Shown: one piece after another, positions 22,723 to 36,203 of the stretch
How positions within the stretch are numbered: the stretch's first letter is position 1
Layout: every line of letters starts with the position of its first letter
Assembly (NCBI RefSeq): GCF_047948215.1
Contig: NC_134456.1
Location: forward strand, 200,644,034-200,708,033
Direction: 5' to 3'
Source of the DNA: Lycorma delicatula
Lineage: Eukaryota; Arthropoda; Insecta; Hemiptera; Fulgoridae
DNA: 64,000 nt
Notes under the pieces: model-generated
The model's database searches: none
What the model was told of the DNA's origin: nothing
The model's input: only the letters and a program-made list of their open reading frames with translations
Translations under genes and position numbers: made by a program

Positions 22723-25700
22723 GTAATTCGTGTTTTCTATCGGGATTGCCAATAGAAGTTTGCATAATTGCACAACAGTAGTTAGAATATTTTTTTACTC
22801 TTGTTCTAAAATAAATCTCGGCTTAAATTAAACATTCTACAGGACTTCGTACCTACTTTTTATTTGCCAAGTATTGTTTAATAAAAATTATTTATTTTTT
22901 CTTTTATTTATGGCGTAAATATTATTTATGTTGTTTAATTTTTAAACGGTTTTTGAGCGTAATCTTGTTTTCCAAATAATAATATAGCTGCTTATTATTA
23001 AATGACTTCATCATGATTGTTCAGATTTATTAAACTGTAAGTAATAATAAAGTACAATTTGTTTTTGGTTAGCCCTTAACCCCTTGCAAACAACTTCCAG
23101 GACAATAACTCAGAGACTAATCTCAGAACTGCAACACCTGCTTTACGACAACTTCAATGCTATGCGATTCTTCGTTAGCCTTAAAAATTTTGAGAAGCAG
23201 ACTGGTGCTTATTTAAATTCTAAATACTGAAGAACTTAATGATCTATTTCTCTGCAAAAACTAAAGTTAAAAGTAAATTTCATTCTGTAACATGACGGCA
23301 TTAAAAAAGTAATTGTTTTTAACCCGTTGTTATTGCCGAGATTTCTTTTTAATTTATTCTTGTTTTGTAATAAAAACATTTTAAAAATACATTACATCAA
23401 ATTTGTTTAAACACCGTTTAACACAGACTTGTTTATATTTGGATATATAATAAAATGTACAAGTTTTATAAAATACATATAGACGTACAGTAATAAAGTC
23501 TACATTTACTAATTTGCATAATTTTTATAATTATTTTGTATTATTGTTATTAAAAATATCCAAAAAATAATCATTTTATTATACTGTAACGTATTGTATT
23601 TTATCAAATGTTTAACGCTTGCATTTCTGATATTAAAGACATTTTTATTGACAGTTTAATCGAGCTTGTCTTTTATAACATAGAAAGCACTACTGCTACT
23701 AAAAAAAAAGCTAAACGTAAACATAGCAATACAAAAAGATCTTTTTTTTAATTTTTTTTTTTTTTTTTGAGGGGAAATATTATTTATTTAAAGGCAGATA
23801 AATTTTATACCGTAAAAATGGTTTTTAATAATTTTATTATATAAAATGCTCTATTTGTATTAATTATAATAAGAAAATAAAATTGTATTTTAAGCGTGAG
23901 AGATTTATCGTATAAATTTTGTACTACAAAAAAGATGCAATTTTATAATGAAAATTTGTATGATAAGTTTTTTAGAAGATGTTGAAGGGTAGGACAGTCT
24001 GGATAAAATACAAGAGTATGTGACCTTTAGCCGCCAATTATTTTAAAGTAGATTACCACTTTTAAAACGTAATATAACTAATTAAATAAAAATATTCATT
24101 GATATACTTAATGTTGAATTAATCTAATTTTCATCTTCAAAATAGCAAGGATTTTGATCAACAAACAAAAAAAATATGATTCACTATGGGAACACGATTA
24201 AATTATAAAAGCCTGATAGATCAATAATTAAGTAACAGTCCAGCTGAATGACTACAGTTAATATATAAATCTAAATATAACAAAAAGGATTCATACAAGT
24301 AAACCAAAAGCGTATTAAACCGTGAACAGGTAGCAATCACCAGTTGGTGGTAGTATCTGTATATTAATCAGTTTATTAATGCATATTAAACTAAAGGAAA
24401 TAAAATTATTATTTTATCTGTTTAAATTATTTTGGTTATTTTTTGTAATCATAATAATATTTTAATATAAAATTATACACAAACAATTCTTATTACTCCA
24501 ATTTCATAAATACTTGTTTTACTCGTAATTTTTATGTTTCATTTTCCGATGAAAAATGTTTAGTTAGAATAGAATTTTTTTCCTTTTTTAGCGTAGATTA
24601 GAGAGCCTGTGAACGAAACATTTTAAACTCTTGAAAATACAAAAATTGATATGGTCGAACTCGTCTCAAAAATGATTTCACCAGTAATAAATAATAAAAC
24701 CTTAAAGAACTATGTAATTAAAGGTTTTAATTCGAAAAACTATATTATTTGTTTACAATGAAACGTCACTTATCGTAATAAATGTAGTATGACAATTCTG
24801 TATTGCTAATCTTTTCGACTAACTGATCATTTTGTTCGTCATTAACATAATATTTCGAGACAGATATTTAACGGGAAGAGCCGATACAGTTATTTAACGG
24901 GAATATGATTATATTCAGCAATTTAAAATATGAAAGTATTACGATACTGAAAGTATTCTTATCAATGCACTGAAATTTTGTGAGTTCACTCACAACATTG
25001 CACCATATTGCATAGTGTCCTGATCTTTCAAACCGTAGCAACTGATTCTCGTTTACTTTCTAAAAAACGTAGAGCATATATTTAAAAAATAATGCTATTT
25101 TTAAGATTTACATCAAATCAAATTTTATCATTCTGTCAAATGAAATATGCTTCCGTTGTACTGTTGTATTAAAGTTTAAATAATTATACATCTTAATTCG
25201 TAAGACATATAATGATAAAGAACAATAAAAGAAACATAAAGAAAATAAAAGAAATAATGATAAGATTAGATATAACAAAATCTGACACCACCATTGTAAA
25301 TTTTCTCCGACGTCTAATATGTATATATATATATATATATACCTAAAATGACTATATATATACCTATATATAACCTAAAAATGATTAATTCTTCCAAGAA
25401 TCTACTATCCAATCAGGAAGAACGCATTTTTGAAGTTACTTTGTATTTGTTAAGATCACTTTCTTGTTCAAATCAGATAATCAAAATCGTTTATATACAG
25501 CAGTATGCAGATTGCATAATACTGTATATACAAGATACATATAATATAAATTATAAAGAATGAATAAATTATAAAGAAGTGTATATAAAAATATACCAAT
25601 GACTATAGAAGACTATATTTTCAATTTTCCCAACATAAATATTTAAATGTATCTCTTCTACTTATAGAAGAGCAATTGTACTTTTTCCTAAATATCTATT

Positions 25701-28700
25701 TGTAAATTCGGCATATTGTAAATGGTATGTCTTTTTAAAAAGTTTCTAGTTGCTTTTCTCGAGAAGTACACAATGGTTAAAAACTTTTAAACAAAATATG
25801 TAATGTGAAAAAGAAAACAGTATTGTTTATCTTTAGTTTCAACATGAATTTAATGATCATTCCATTATCAACTTTTTTATTTTAATTAGTAACGTGTAAA
25901 ATTTATTGCAGAATTTATTTTTGGATTAAAAAAACTTGTGTGAGAGTTTTTTTTATATGATTTTTAACTTTCCAAGCTGTTTAAAAAAATATGTATCAAA
26001 ACAAAAAGAATACAAAAGTTTTTGATCTAGAAAAATGTTTTTGTTCCAGTTTCTACTCCCTCCAATATCACTATAGGAATATAAATGTAGCAAGTAAAAG
26101 TTATAATTTTTATTATTTATTAAAAAATATTACTTACCGTAATAAATTATCGTAAGAGTTTTTAATAGCAATATTAAATCCTTAAATATTATTGTTGTAT
26201 TATTGACACGATTGTACGTTGCTGCGAGACTGAGAGTACTTGATTAGTACTTTGATAATATACAAAATGAGATAATATAAAAAGATAATCAACAAGGAAA
26301 ATTTAAAAGAGCTTTATACTGATGTACAGTTTACAGGAAAGGGTAAAAATTCTATTTATCTACAACGTGTCAATTCAAGGTACGCAGCTTGCTGGCTCGA
26401 GTTGTATTCAGTTAAAGAATGTTATGTAGGCATCTAACCGACGCTTACGTTTGCAATTTAATTGGAAAATTCATATAAATGGATGAGTTGTTTATAACAA
26501 AAGAAACTAATCTCGACTCTTTAATGAAGTTTCTAAAATTGAAGTTTTAGACCATTTTAATCTTGTTCCGATAACTTGGTTACGAAAAGTATCCTCTGCT
26601 ATAGATATTTCTAAAAAATAAGAAGACAAGGTATCCGATGAACTCAATTTTAGCCATATAAAATGCAGATTCATTAGAAATTGAAAATTATGGAAATCGG
26701 AATGTTGAATTTTGCGAGGTTATATAAAACATATCGCTCAACTATATTAACAGCGCCTATAAAAATTAATGTTTGGGCAGGTTTCTCGAAAATAAAATAA
26801 ATTTTTTTTTGGAGTAAATTCTCAATGAGCAGTTTATCTCGAAATGATAGAAGAAGTTATTGGTCCCCTTATCATTTGCAAACTGGAAGACCAGGTAGAT
26901 GGATGAAAATGGTGTGATTATTTTGGATTAAAACCTTGTTCACTTCCGGCATTGAAGCAGTTACTCATTACACATTAATGAAAAGAGCAAAATAATAAAT
27001 GTCCAAATCAGTGTATCAGTAGAAGAGGTCTATTGAATAGCCCCTTAGATTTCTGTTACGTTTTTCTCTCTAAGGCTACCTAAAATCTGTTGTATACTCA
27101 ACTGTGTATTGTTGAAGAATTTCTTTAAAGGGTTACCGTATTTCATGTAGAATTGTATACAGTATTTTATAATGTGAGATATATATAATGTGAGAATTGA
27201 AAAAGACTGTAAATTATTGCACTAACGTAACGGAGAACATGTTTCGAAGTTAAAAATTTTACATCAAACAATTTTTTTTTTCGTTGCGCTGTTATTGATA
27301 TTTATTTTTGCTAATATTTACATTTATTAACTGTAGCGACTAACATCAAACTATATTGTAATTTCTAATAAAAATAAATATAAAATATAAAAAAATAATT
27401 CTTATTACAATTATAATTTATTATTTGTTTCGTTTATTATTCTGTAGCGATTTTGGAAAGAGTGAAAATTCGTACATAAATCACATTTTTTTAGATTAAA
27501 AACTGTAGCTATCTTGGACGATAAAACATTGTATAAATACATTTCAAACAAAATGAGTGTTTTTTAGCACAGAATAAGATTCTGCAATAAAGGTTATATG
27601 TTTCCATTGAGAATAAAACACTTTAGAATGATCTTTAAATTGACCTTAAAACTAAAAATAAATAATCTTATTTTCTTTTTTCCTTAAAACCGTAAAGCTT
27701 TTTTAGATATTGCATACTTCTCGAGAAAAGCAACTGGAAAATTTTTAATACAACTTCTGCATTTATCTTCGGTAAAATATTCTTCAAGATACTCTATTAC
27801 CTTACTATTATTATTTATTTATTTATTCTGGTATTTACGTATTATTTTATGTTTTGGTTAATAATTATGTTTATTTTTTATAGAATGTTCAGCGTAATGG
27901 AAGATATGATGATTTCATTTTTGTGTGCTATTTGCATGTCTTGGATATATAAACAAATATATATATATATATAAAATAGGTTAATGACCACGTTTTAGCC
28001 TTTTACCCGGAAGATGTTAAATTCCAACCCACAAAATGCAATTTTATCTACTCCATACCCGCAAAACGTTCAAGCTTATATAATAAATTTATATTACGTT
28101 TTAGCTACAAAATTTAACAATAATAATTACTGTATTTGAATGTTTTATTTAAATAATAAAAATTAAAAAAAAATAATTTAGAGTTAACTGCATATTTAAA
28201 TGCAGTAACAGTATAATAGTTAATTATAAGCAATTATACTAGCAGTTACTTGTTTATAAATATTAAATTTATTCTTAATATACATTATTTAGTTGCAATT
28301 AATAAAATCGCAACAGGTAATCATCAAGAAGAATTTTATTTCAATATAAATAACTTCAGCATACTTTGCGATTTTACTTCAACAACTGTTTAGCGTATCT
28401 CTTTCTTTTTATTATAACCAATTCGTAATAAAATATTTTTTTTTATGTAAACAAGTAACTAATTAACACCTGCACAGCATTATGTAATTGTACCTTGATA
28501 GTTTTCATAATAATATAACATTAACATACTGAATAAGTAATCTAGATTAATCATAATATTAAAAACTAATTGAAATAAAATAATTACGTAATTATAATTA
28601 TTAAAAATTATTTTAGAACACACGAATAATTTAATAATTACCTAAATGTCAACAAATAATTCGTTTGTTGATGTAAGTACATGTTATCAGAATATTAATG

Positions 28701-29029
28701 GTGTTGACCACACCCTAAATGTAATTTTTTTTAAAAATCCAATTAGTATATAAGAATGTTTTTTTTTTCAAGAGTATAACAACAGTACCCCATTATTAAA
28801 CTTTATAATGAAGCCTACCGGACACAATTGATGAACGAAACTTTTTACAAATTGTCAGTTTAGATAAATAAAATAAATTTAGGGTTTATTTTAATTACAG
28901 AATAAATTCATGAGGAAAGAACGAAGAATTAAATTTCCTTTAAGCGATTCTTTAACAATGTATCTATTTTTTTTTTTAATAGGAAGAAAAATGTATCAGG
29001 AAATAATATGAGACAGAAAAGGACTAATG
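22723..29029. other. Long AT-rich spacer
   Basis: About 6.3 kb without a recognisable gene. It holds a poly-T run (about 23751-23768), a TA tract at 25322-25341, and a short TA tract near 27957-27973 followed by CTTTTACCCGGAAGATG that may be a decayed SINE head. Frames such as 25348-25563 have random AT-rich composition. Nothing else identified. Confidence 0.5.
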
Positions 29030-29465
29030 TGTAATAAAGTAGGGTTGCACTAAGTAGGGCTAATTTCAAACCCTTTTAGAGCGGGTGGTCTGGGTAAATT
29101 GAAGCAGCAACCGAGTCTGAACAAGTTAATGGAGATGAGAGAATCACTGATGGTCAGTTGTTCTTGTGTTCTAAAATACGACGAGGGTTGAAGCGGTTAA
29201 CGGCAGAAAATAAAGACTTGTTTAAGTACTTTTGTTACTCTGCAAGCTACGCAACAACTTGAAAATTTTGATTGAGTATCGCATTGATGATGGTAGTAGA
29301 GCCTACTTGCGCAACGTATGGCGATGTCATGTAAGATTGATGGATGGCCGGATGAATGTGTTGAAATTATGGAATGAACAAATTGTTACCGACTACATTA
29401 TTCCGGTAACAGACAATTTTTGTTCATTAATCCTTCATGAAAAAAAATTCAACTACACAGTTTAG
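29030..29465. other. GC-richer island, unclassified
   Basis: A more complex stretch than its flanks. A 77-codon plus frame at 29232-29465 reads ...EYRIDDGSRAYLRNVWRCHV... and ends ...NFCSLILHEKKFNYTV. The peptide is not recognised. Upstream frames (29040-29220) contain stops in all phases. Candidate conserved non-coding element or a small decayed coding fragment. Confidence 0.35.
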
Positions 29466-30033
29466 AAGCAGACAGAAAACTCTATTATGACAGAAAGACG
29501 AAAATTATTATTCAAAAAATTAAAATGAGTCCTAGTAAACTTTAACTCGAAACAAAACGAAACTAAAGGTATAAATGAAGGCTCCTGATAATTAGTTAGA
29601 AACCAAAGTTATATGTTAATTAGCCGAAAAAAAAAAAAAAATATTAAATACAAATTTCTAGACATTGAAACTAGTAATTAGTTATATATTATTCTTACAT
29701 TAATAAAAACACTTTCAAAAATAAAACGCCAGTGTTAAAAATAAAAAAAAGGATAACTGCCCAGCATCCCGTTTTATTTTATTTTTTAACCATTCCTTTT
29801 TCCCATCATTTTCTACTTTTACATATTAAAGAAAAAAGAGGAAAAATATCTTCAAGGCAACTATTAATTTTTATTAAATCGTGTAAGATTTTTAATACCA
29901 CTCAAAATTTTACCCAATTTTAAAATCCCTATTAACATAATTACATTCATATTTAATTCTACACAGCCAAATTGTGGAGAACTATTTTTTCAATTTTGAA
30001 ATAAATAAATTTATTATCACCATCGTGAATCAT
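29466..30033. other. AT-rich spacer
   Basis: AT-rich sequence with an A-run near 29626-29640; nothing recognised. Confidence 0.5.
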
Positions 30034-30034
30034 G

Positions 30035-30112
<78 letters not shown>
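30034..30112 (+). repeat. (ATT)n trinucleotide microsatellite
   Basis: About 26 ATT units. The polytyrosine open frame across it (29974-30186) is an artefact. Confidence 0.97.
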
Positions 30113-30150
30113 GCCTTATCTTATGTAAATTTAAAATAATTGGCAAAAAA

Positions 30151-30374
30151 CTTGACCCTATCACCCAGCCACAACCACTGGACTAATTTCGCCAATTGTT
30201 TTTAAATGTAAGGTTATGACATTTAGAAATGTTATTAATTATTTCCGGCCTCACCTCCGCCAATATTTTGGAGATATCGCAAAAACACTATTTCATTGTA
30301 AATTTGTTACAGTAAAATCAATATAAAACCTTGACAGATTCCCCCAGCCCCAATCGCTAGACCGATTTCGCCAA
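30151..30374 (+). repeat. Two diverged copies of a ~44-bp C-rich unit
   Basis: CTTGACCCTATCACCCAGCC...ATTTCGCCA at 30151-30194 and CTTGACAGATTCCCCCAGCC...ATTTCGCCA at 30330-30374 align along their length, about 179 bp apart. This suggests two units of a degenerate ~180-bp tandem or interspersed repeat. Confidence 0.55.
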
Positions 30375-30439
30375 ATCATTTTTTTAATGAAAGATACAAC
30401 AGATGGTCAAAGTAAAGAAGATATAAAAACCAGAAATAT

Positions 30440-31955
30440 ATAAATAAAAAAAAAAAAATGTTTATTGTTTCAAAGCTTATTTACAATTATTTACTACATT
30501 TACAAAAACCTTTAGTAGATTGGTTCATATCCCAAATCATATAATAAGGAATCCTCATCAAAACTCCTAAAGCTACACTCTAGTATAGTAAAAACTTTTA
30601 TGCCATGCACAAACAATTAGCAATTATGAATGACACTAAGCACCACTAGAACAATAAAAAGTAAAATAATATGTCAAAGTAGAACTAAAAAAAAAACTAT
30701 GAAAAAATATAAAGAAAAAACGAAAAGTATATGTAAAAGATTTGAAATTGAGAGTCCAAATTAAATGTAAAATTAAATAGATAATGCACAATACTCACAT
30801 CCGAAGTTACTGTAGAAACATTTAGACACTATAGGGACACTTAAGTATAGAATGTTCAAACTGTTCAACCTTCTAATAACACTCCCATTATTTAGTAGGT
30901 TCACTGCCAAGTGATTTGTGTAGAGTTAAGTCGCAGTTCATATTTTGAACTGAAACGTTTGTATTCTGAAATCGCTGTAAGATGTCCACATTTCTTCTAC
31001 TCGCGGTGACCCATAGTTCAGTCTCATAGAAAATCGACAGATTTTAGAATTGTTGAGCATTATTAGAAAGGACATTATTAATATATGTTTAATTATTAGA
31101 AACAATTAGAAAAATTGTTGAGCAACTTCTTAGAAAGGACAAACGAAAACGTCTGCCCAACAATAAGAACATTTCCTTGAATTTTCAAGTTGCCGTCTCT
31201 TCTCTCTTATATTAACTTTCCAAATTAGTCGACAATCGAGTTATAGACCTAGGATCTTCACCCTTTTAGTTTACAGAATTACAACGCCATCAAGATGGAG
31301 GCCCAGAGACATTCACCTCTCCACATAGTGAAAGTTATATGGTTTGATTTTGTTTGGTGTATTCTACGTGTACACAACCATCTGTCGATTAAATCCAGTT
31401 GTTACTGTAAGCTATTTGATGTTATAGTAAGGCTGGCATCAACTGCGAGAACAGCCGTATCAGCCCCGCAAATGAAGCGATACTAACCTCGTTTGTTGTC
31501 GGAAGGTCTGCAGGGAAAAGGTGGAGTATTGCACAGACACCGAGACAAAGCTCTTGATTTGATTACCGATCTAGATAATCTCGCGATCAAAACTCATACG
31601 GTTTTTGTCCAAATTGAATTCGAAGAACGTGGGCGATTCCTGGTTATACTTCACCAGAGGGAAACGTCCTTCTAGGTAGCCGCGTAGAATAAGATAATAA
31701 GGTTGAGGAAGGCTCATCTTTAATCTGTACAAAAAGCTAACGTGCCAGACCTTGTTAAAGGTCTGATGAATGTCTTAAAAGGCTGCCAAACAGTACTTTT
31801 TCTTTTCAAAGTTTCCGCTGATCGTTAAGCCTGTACGTTTGCTCTATTGCGGAATGCCCACAACGGAAACCAAACCGATGGTCAGGAATTACACGACCAT
31901 GCTCCAAAACAGGCCTCCGAAGAAGCTATCTTTCAAATAATTTCGATAGAATAGG
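30440..31955 (-). mobile_element. Jockey-type non-LTR retrotransposon, 5' truncated, old
   Basis: On the minus strand, reverse transcriptase similarity begins near 31955 and the ORF2 C-terminus lies near 30850. An apparent 3' untranslated region extends to about 30450, ending with AATAAAC next to an A/T homopolymer. The 5' part, including endonuclease and ORF1, is absent. Decay is heavier than in the 8.5-12.8 kb element. No target duplication confirmed. Confidence 0.7.
30850..31955 (-). pseudogene. Jockey-type reverse transcriptase, decayed
   Basis: Short blocks spread over several frames read in the expected order: VIPDHRFGFRCGHSAIEQTY (about 31830-31905), DVSLW and TRNRPRSSNSIWTK (31600-31660), a (A)DTAVLAVDASLT block corresponding to the catalytic F/YADD region (about 31430-31460), YETELWVTASRRNVDILQRF (about 30980-31040) and NHLAVNLLNNGSVIRRLN (about 30850-30910). 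This is the palm-thumb order of Jockey-clade ORF2. Frames at 31295 and 31493 on the plus strand are shadows. A local duplication of a GTTGAGCA...TTAGAAAGGACA unit lies at 31052-31071 and 31109-31141. Confidence 0.7.
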
Positions 31956-32375
31956 TATAGATATTATCTTATAGCTAATATAGATATTCGATAGATAGAA
32001 ATAGACTTACACTATTAAATGGAAACGAAAATTTAACTTTTTGAGCATCACTCTTTAACAACAAATAAATAAGAGGTATATAATCGAATGCCTAAGTTAA
32101 TTATAATTTCATTTGTTAAACACAAAAAATAAAGCATTTAAAAATTATTAACAGGGCAAAACGTTTTTTTTTTTTTTTAGTCAGGAACTGATTTGTGTTT
32201 TTTGACTGTTATTTTATAAAATATTACGATAAAAAGTATATAAATTAATTTTCATAAAATTTTTATCGATTTGAGTAAAAATATTGTTAATATTTTTATC
32301 AAACATGGCCCGTTGCACGATTAAACAATAAATAATTAAAATATAAAACCCCCTTACCTACAATCGTTTAATACG
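31956..32375. other. AT-rich spacer between two retroelements
   Basis: AT-rich, with iterated GATAGA-type words at 31940-31995 and a T run at 32166-32179. Nothing else recognised. Confidence 0.5.
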
Positions 32376-32380
32376 TCCTA

Positions 32381-32409
32381 GCGCTTTCGGAAACGAATTC
32401 CATCTTCAG
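32381..32409 (-). ncRNA. Hammerhead-like hairpin in Penelope 3' region
   Basis: On the minus strand, CUGAAGA is followed by U, a 4-bp stem (GGAA/UUCC) with a five-base loop, then GAAAGCGCU. CUGANGA...GAAA are the two invariant strands of the hammerhead core, and Penelope-like elements are known to carry hammerhead motifs. The extra U before the stem and the unverified stems I and III mean activity is doubtful. Confidence 0.4.
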
Positions 32410-32639
32410 GAACTTAACATTTTTTTATTAACTAAAACTTTATGGTCATGAGTAGAATTGCTATGTAAAGTGTGTAAAATATATAAAGGTGGTCATCATG
32501 CGTTAAAATTGCGTCGACTTAACGTCGTGTCATCATAATGAATGTCTCCACCTATGTGGTAAAATGGGAGGGGAACAGTATGGTCAACTCACTCTGTTAT
32601 TGTTTAGTACTTGTTTATATAATGTATCATTTTCAAATC

Positions 32640-33650
32640 TTGTTTGCTCATTTACAAACAAAAAATTTAATTTACTAAAATTCTCATTAATCTTTAAATT
32701 ATTATTATTATTATATTTAATTTTTCTAATTTATCATTATTAAGATATATATGGTACTTTTCTAAATTATTGATAATGTGTATATTATTTGAAAAATCAT
32801 GAATGTCAATAAAATTATCTGAGTTATAATTACGGTTGTTATTTATAATATGCTTAACGAAATTAAATTTTTCTATCAGTACTTTTTTTATACTATGATA
32901 CGTTCTCTTATTCTAATTGAGAATGACCGACTGGTATTACCAATGTATTTTAATTCACAACATGCGCATTTTAAGCTATATACGCCTTGTCTATCTAAAT
33001 TATTACCATTTTTTATTGTTTTAGATGGATCTGCATTGTTTATATGTTTTGTTATTTTATTATTAGTTATATATCCAGTTTGTAAACCAAACAATTTAAA
33101 TATTCTGTTGAAATTTCTATAATTTATGTTATACTTGATTTTAGTATAGGTATTATTGCCATTGCTATTGTTTGATTTTATGTTATCTTTTATGAAAATT
33201 TTGTATTTTATTCTATTATGTAATTTATCTATTAAATGTTTATTATATCCGTTCGTTACAGCGATGTACTTAATATTATTTATTTCGGTTTTTAATTTTA
33301 TATAATTTTTTATATCATTATATTTTAAATATTTTTAAGGCTATATATATCAAGGTATTATTAAATGTGGCCATTTTTTTGTTCCAAGGATTCTTAATGT
33401 ATTATTGTATTTTGCTTGGTGGGTTTCCTAAAAATGACAACATTTGTTTGTTATTTTATAATCTTTGCTAATTTTCATATTAAAAAAATCTGTACTATTA
33501 TTATTTTCTTAGTTAATGTAAATTTGGTATTATTATTTAAAAAATGCTTTTCATTTAGTATTTTACTTTCATCATCGTTTCATTGTTGGTTATATAAAAA
33601 GGCTGTTTACCCTTTATTAGTTGTTGGTATTCTGATTAAGAGTACATAGA
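32640..33650 (-). pseudogene. Penelope-type reverse transcriptase C-terminus + GIY-YIG
   Basis: Motifs on the minus strand in order: VVIFRKPTKQNTIIH (near 33390-33440, a conserved segment late in the RT domain), NIKYIAVTNGYNKHLIDKLH (near 33220-33275), FGLQTGYITNNKITKHINNA with TIKNGNNLDRQGVYSLKCAC (32980-33090), then CELKYIGNTSRSFSIRIRE. GIY is present as GVY and YIG is intact; a C.C pair precedes it and the conserved Arg follows. After a frameshift, NIHIINNLEKYHIY near 32745-32785 fits the tail after the endonuclease. Several stops and frameshifts make it inactive. Confidence 0.75.
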
Positions 33651-34744
33651 CTTGCATGCAATATTAGCATCCTCATAATTACTACTATTAATATATCTAT
33701 AAAAAGAGCAAATTAAATATTTTTTTATTAACTAGTAGGAAATAGAACAACCGCGTGATTTCTGATGGCGAGATTCTCTAGACCGGTAAGTCTTGTACCT
33801 TGCGTATAGAAATTATAAAAAAACATGTATTTTTGTAAAAATCAGTTTTTTTAAGTACTTCTTCATATCAATTTGTAGAAAATTGATAATTTTCATAATA
33901 TTGTAATGAGTATTTAAAAAAAAATTACTTAAACTTTTGAAATCGTTTTTCAAGCATAAATGATACAGAACCCATTTAAAAATATATATGACTGAAATCC
34001 GCTTTTCAAACAGCTTTATTTGTACTCTTCTTGATAAGTTTCAAACAATTTTGATCTTCCAGCTCTAAAAAAAAAATGATGTATACAGTTAATAATTTTT
34101 TTTCTCTCTCAAATAGTTATGTACCTATGCCTAATACCCGTATGTTCGAGACCATTTGTTATTAAATACTTCCTGAAAATCAGTTCAAGAGTACTGGATT
34201 TACCGATGCACTCATAAAGAAATCAGTAAAAGTACAAGCTAAAATATTTCCCTTTCATCAGGTAAACGATTAGAAAAATTTATACTCCTGTTTAGGACTG
34301 AATTATTATTTTTATCCCTTAATTCTCTTATTAGAAGTGAAAACTGTTCTAATTTTTGTAGTACTCATTTATGAAAATATTAATAAAAAAAAAAACATAG
34401 ATGCCTTCGTATTAAAATAATACAGTTAAAAATACTTTTTAACAAACGTTAAAGCTATGAAGCGCATTTTTACAATTTTTTAAAGTCGTAATTTTTTTAT
34501 AAATTAATATTAAAATATCTGATGTGGGCACCACATTACTTCCTTTTACGCCTATTAAATTAAATATACACATTTTATTAAGATGAAAATTGCATAAAAT
34601 TTTATTTCATTAATAACTACTGATATTTTTTCATATTTTATTTTTGTTATTGTTGAATTATTATTTATAGTAAAAGTTTTTTTCCAAATCACAGATTAAT
34701 AATTATTAATAAATCAATTTCTTTAAATTAAAAAGTAAAAAAAG
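33651..34744. other. AT-rich spacer
   Basis: AT-rich sequence; no gene, RNA or repeat recognised. Confidence 0.5.
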
Positions 34745-35222
34745 GAAATGAAGTCCGATTCGAACCGATGTGCCTTACCGTTGCAAGATCCAAATATTTC
34801 ATTGATTAAAATTTTATTTCGCTATAACTCTGGAACCAGTGAAAATAGTACTATGCATATTGTTGAAAAGCTCTAAAGAAGGCTTATTAGTGCAATTAAG
34901 AAAAAGTCCAAAATCCAAATTGTTTGGAATTTCGGCTTTTTTGGACACTTTTGGTTCAGTTAATTAATTACAGCACATGTTATAGCACAACTAAATGTTA
35001 CAACAGTTCTAAATCCAATATTTCAACATCCTATGCCTAATCATTTTTGAGTGATGCGAGATACATACGCACATACGTACGTACGTACAGACGTCACGCC
35101 GAAACTAGTCAAAATGGATTCAGGGATGTTCAAAATGTATATTTCCGTTGAAATCTGAAAACGGAAATTTTTCGCGATCACAATACTTCCTTTACTTCGT
35201 ACAAGAAAGTAAAAAGTCGACA
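34745..35222 (-). repeat. Interspersed repeat with tRNA-like B box at one end
   Basis: One end (34750-34785, minus strand) has GGTTCGAATCGGACTTC, a B-box-like word preceded by CTTGCAACGGTAAGGCACAT. The other end holds a compositionally distinct block with TACGTACGTACGTACAGACG (35077), GTCACGCCGAAACTAGTC (35092-35110) and TTTCCGTTGAAATCTGAAAA (35143), closing in TACTTCGTACAAGAAAGTAA. It is non-coding. A long SINE or another interspersed repeat is likely; I judge it repetitive partly from familiarity with similar words in insect genomes, which is not proof. Confidence 0.45.
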
Positions 35223-36203
35223 CAATTTTCAAAATAGCAGCTTTTTCAAGGCTATAGTAAAAACTACAAAGAACAAAATAATAGTTGCTATACCAAAAAA
35301 ATAAAACGTTTTGGGTATATATTTTACCCATCAATAAATAATATAACTTGCTATAAAAAAAATTAACAAATGAACAAATTTTGCTAAGATAGATACAGAA
35401 TTTTTTTTTTTTATTGAAACGGAACTTTTTTCGAATATTGATTTATAAATAACATAATTCTTAGAAAACAGCAGGTAATAAAATAAACTCAATTGACAGA
35501 ATAGACCATTGAAGATTACTTTTTATAAAATTTTTAAAATGCATATTAAATTTACAAAATGCCTAGATAAAAACGATATGAGCTGAGTAGAAATAGTTTC
35601 TCGCTACGCTGTAGAAAACTTTATGAAAATAAAATGGACATTAAACTAGACGAAAATCTGGCAAAAAAAAAATTGTTTTATTACGGATCGAATAATAATT
35701 CAATTCAATTATTCATTTACTGATGAAGTGCTACCTGTACGAAAAATCCAGCCGGATGGATCTTTATGGAGTTAGAATTTAGTAGACTAAACAACATAAA
35801 ACAATTATAACTAAACTTAAATAAATAATTAATTAAATAAATTATAACTATAATTTATAACTAGATATAAAACCTAAACAGTTATAAAACTAAATTTTTC
35901 CGTGTATTTTTGCTAAATTCTGTTGACGCACACACCCGATGGATGCGTTGATCAATATCGTTGAATAATAGAAAATTCTGGAGGAGGTAGTTCTTAACCG
36001 ACATTTATGCTTTTTCATTCGTTTATTACTTACTATAACTCTGTGAGAGTAAAAATACTGACTCATCCATCGTAGAAATACTCCTGTTTGATAAATCAAA
36101 GAAGGTAAAACATAAACTTAGTCTCTTTTAAAAAGGAAGAGTTATACGCAAGATGAAAAGAATAAAGAGTATATTATTCGGAAATAATAAGAAAGGGTAG
36201 TTT
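35223..36203. other. AT-rich spacer
   Basis: AT-rich sequence; short minus frames have random composition. Confidence 0.5.

Larger units (their letters stand above)
32380..33650 (-). mobile_element. Penelope-like element, 5' truncated, decayed
   Basis: From about 33650 leftward the minus strand carries fragments of the C-terminal reverse transcriptase region, a GIY-YIG endonuclease (about 32888-33094) and its downstream segment. It ends with a 3' region holding a hammerhead-like hairpin at 32381-32409. The element is not overlapped by other TEs. It is a separate copy from that at 18.5-19.8 kb and appears to be a different subfamily because the hairpin sequence differs. Confidence 0.75.

Noticed and set aside
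29974..30186. Open frame with about 27 consecutive tyrosines
   Set aside because: Pure translation of the (ATT)n microsatellite on a shifted phase; no coding meaning.
31295..31675. Two plus-strand frames (63 and 60 codons)
   Set aside because: Antisense shadows of the minus-strand Jockey-type reverse transcriptase.
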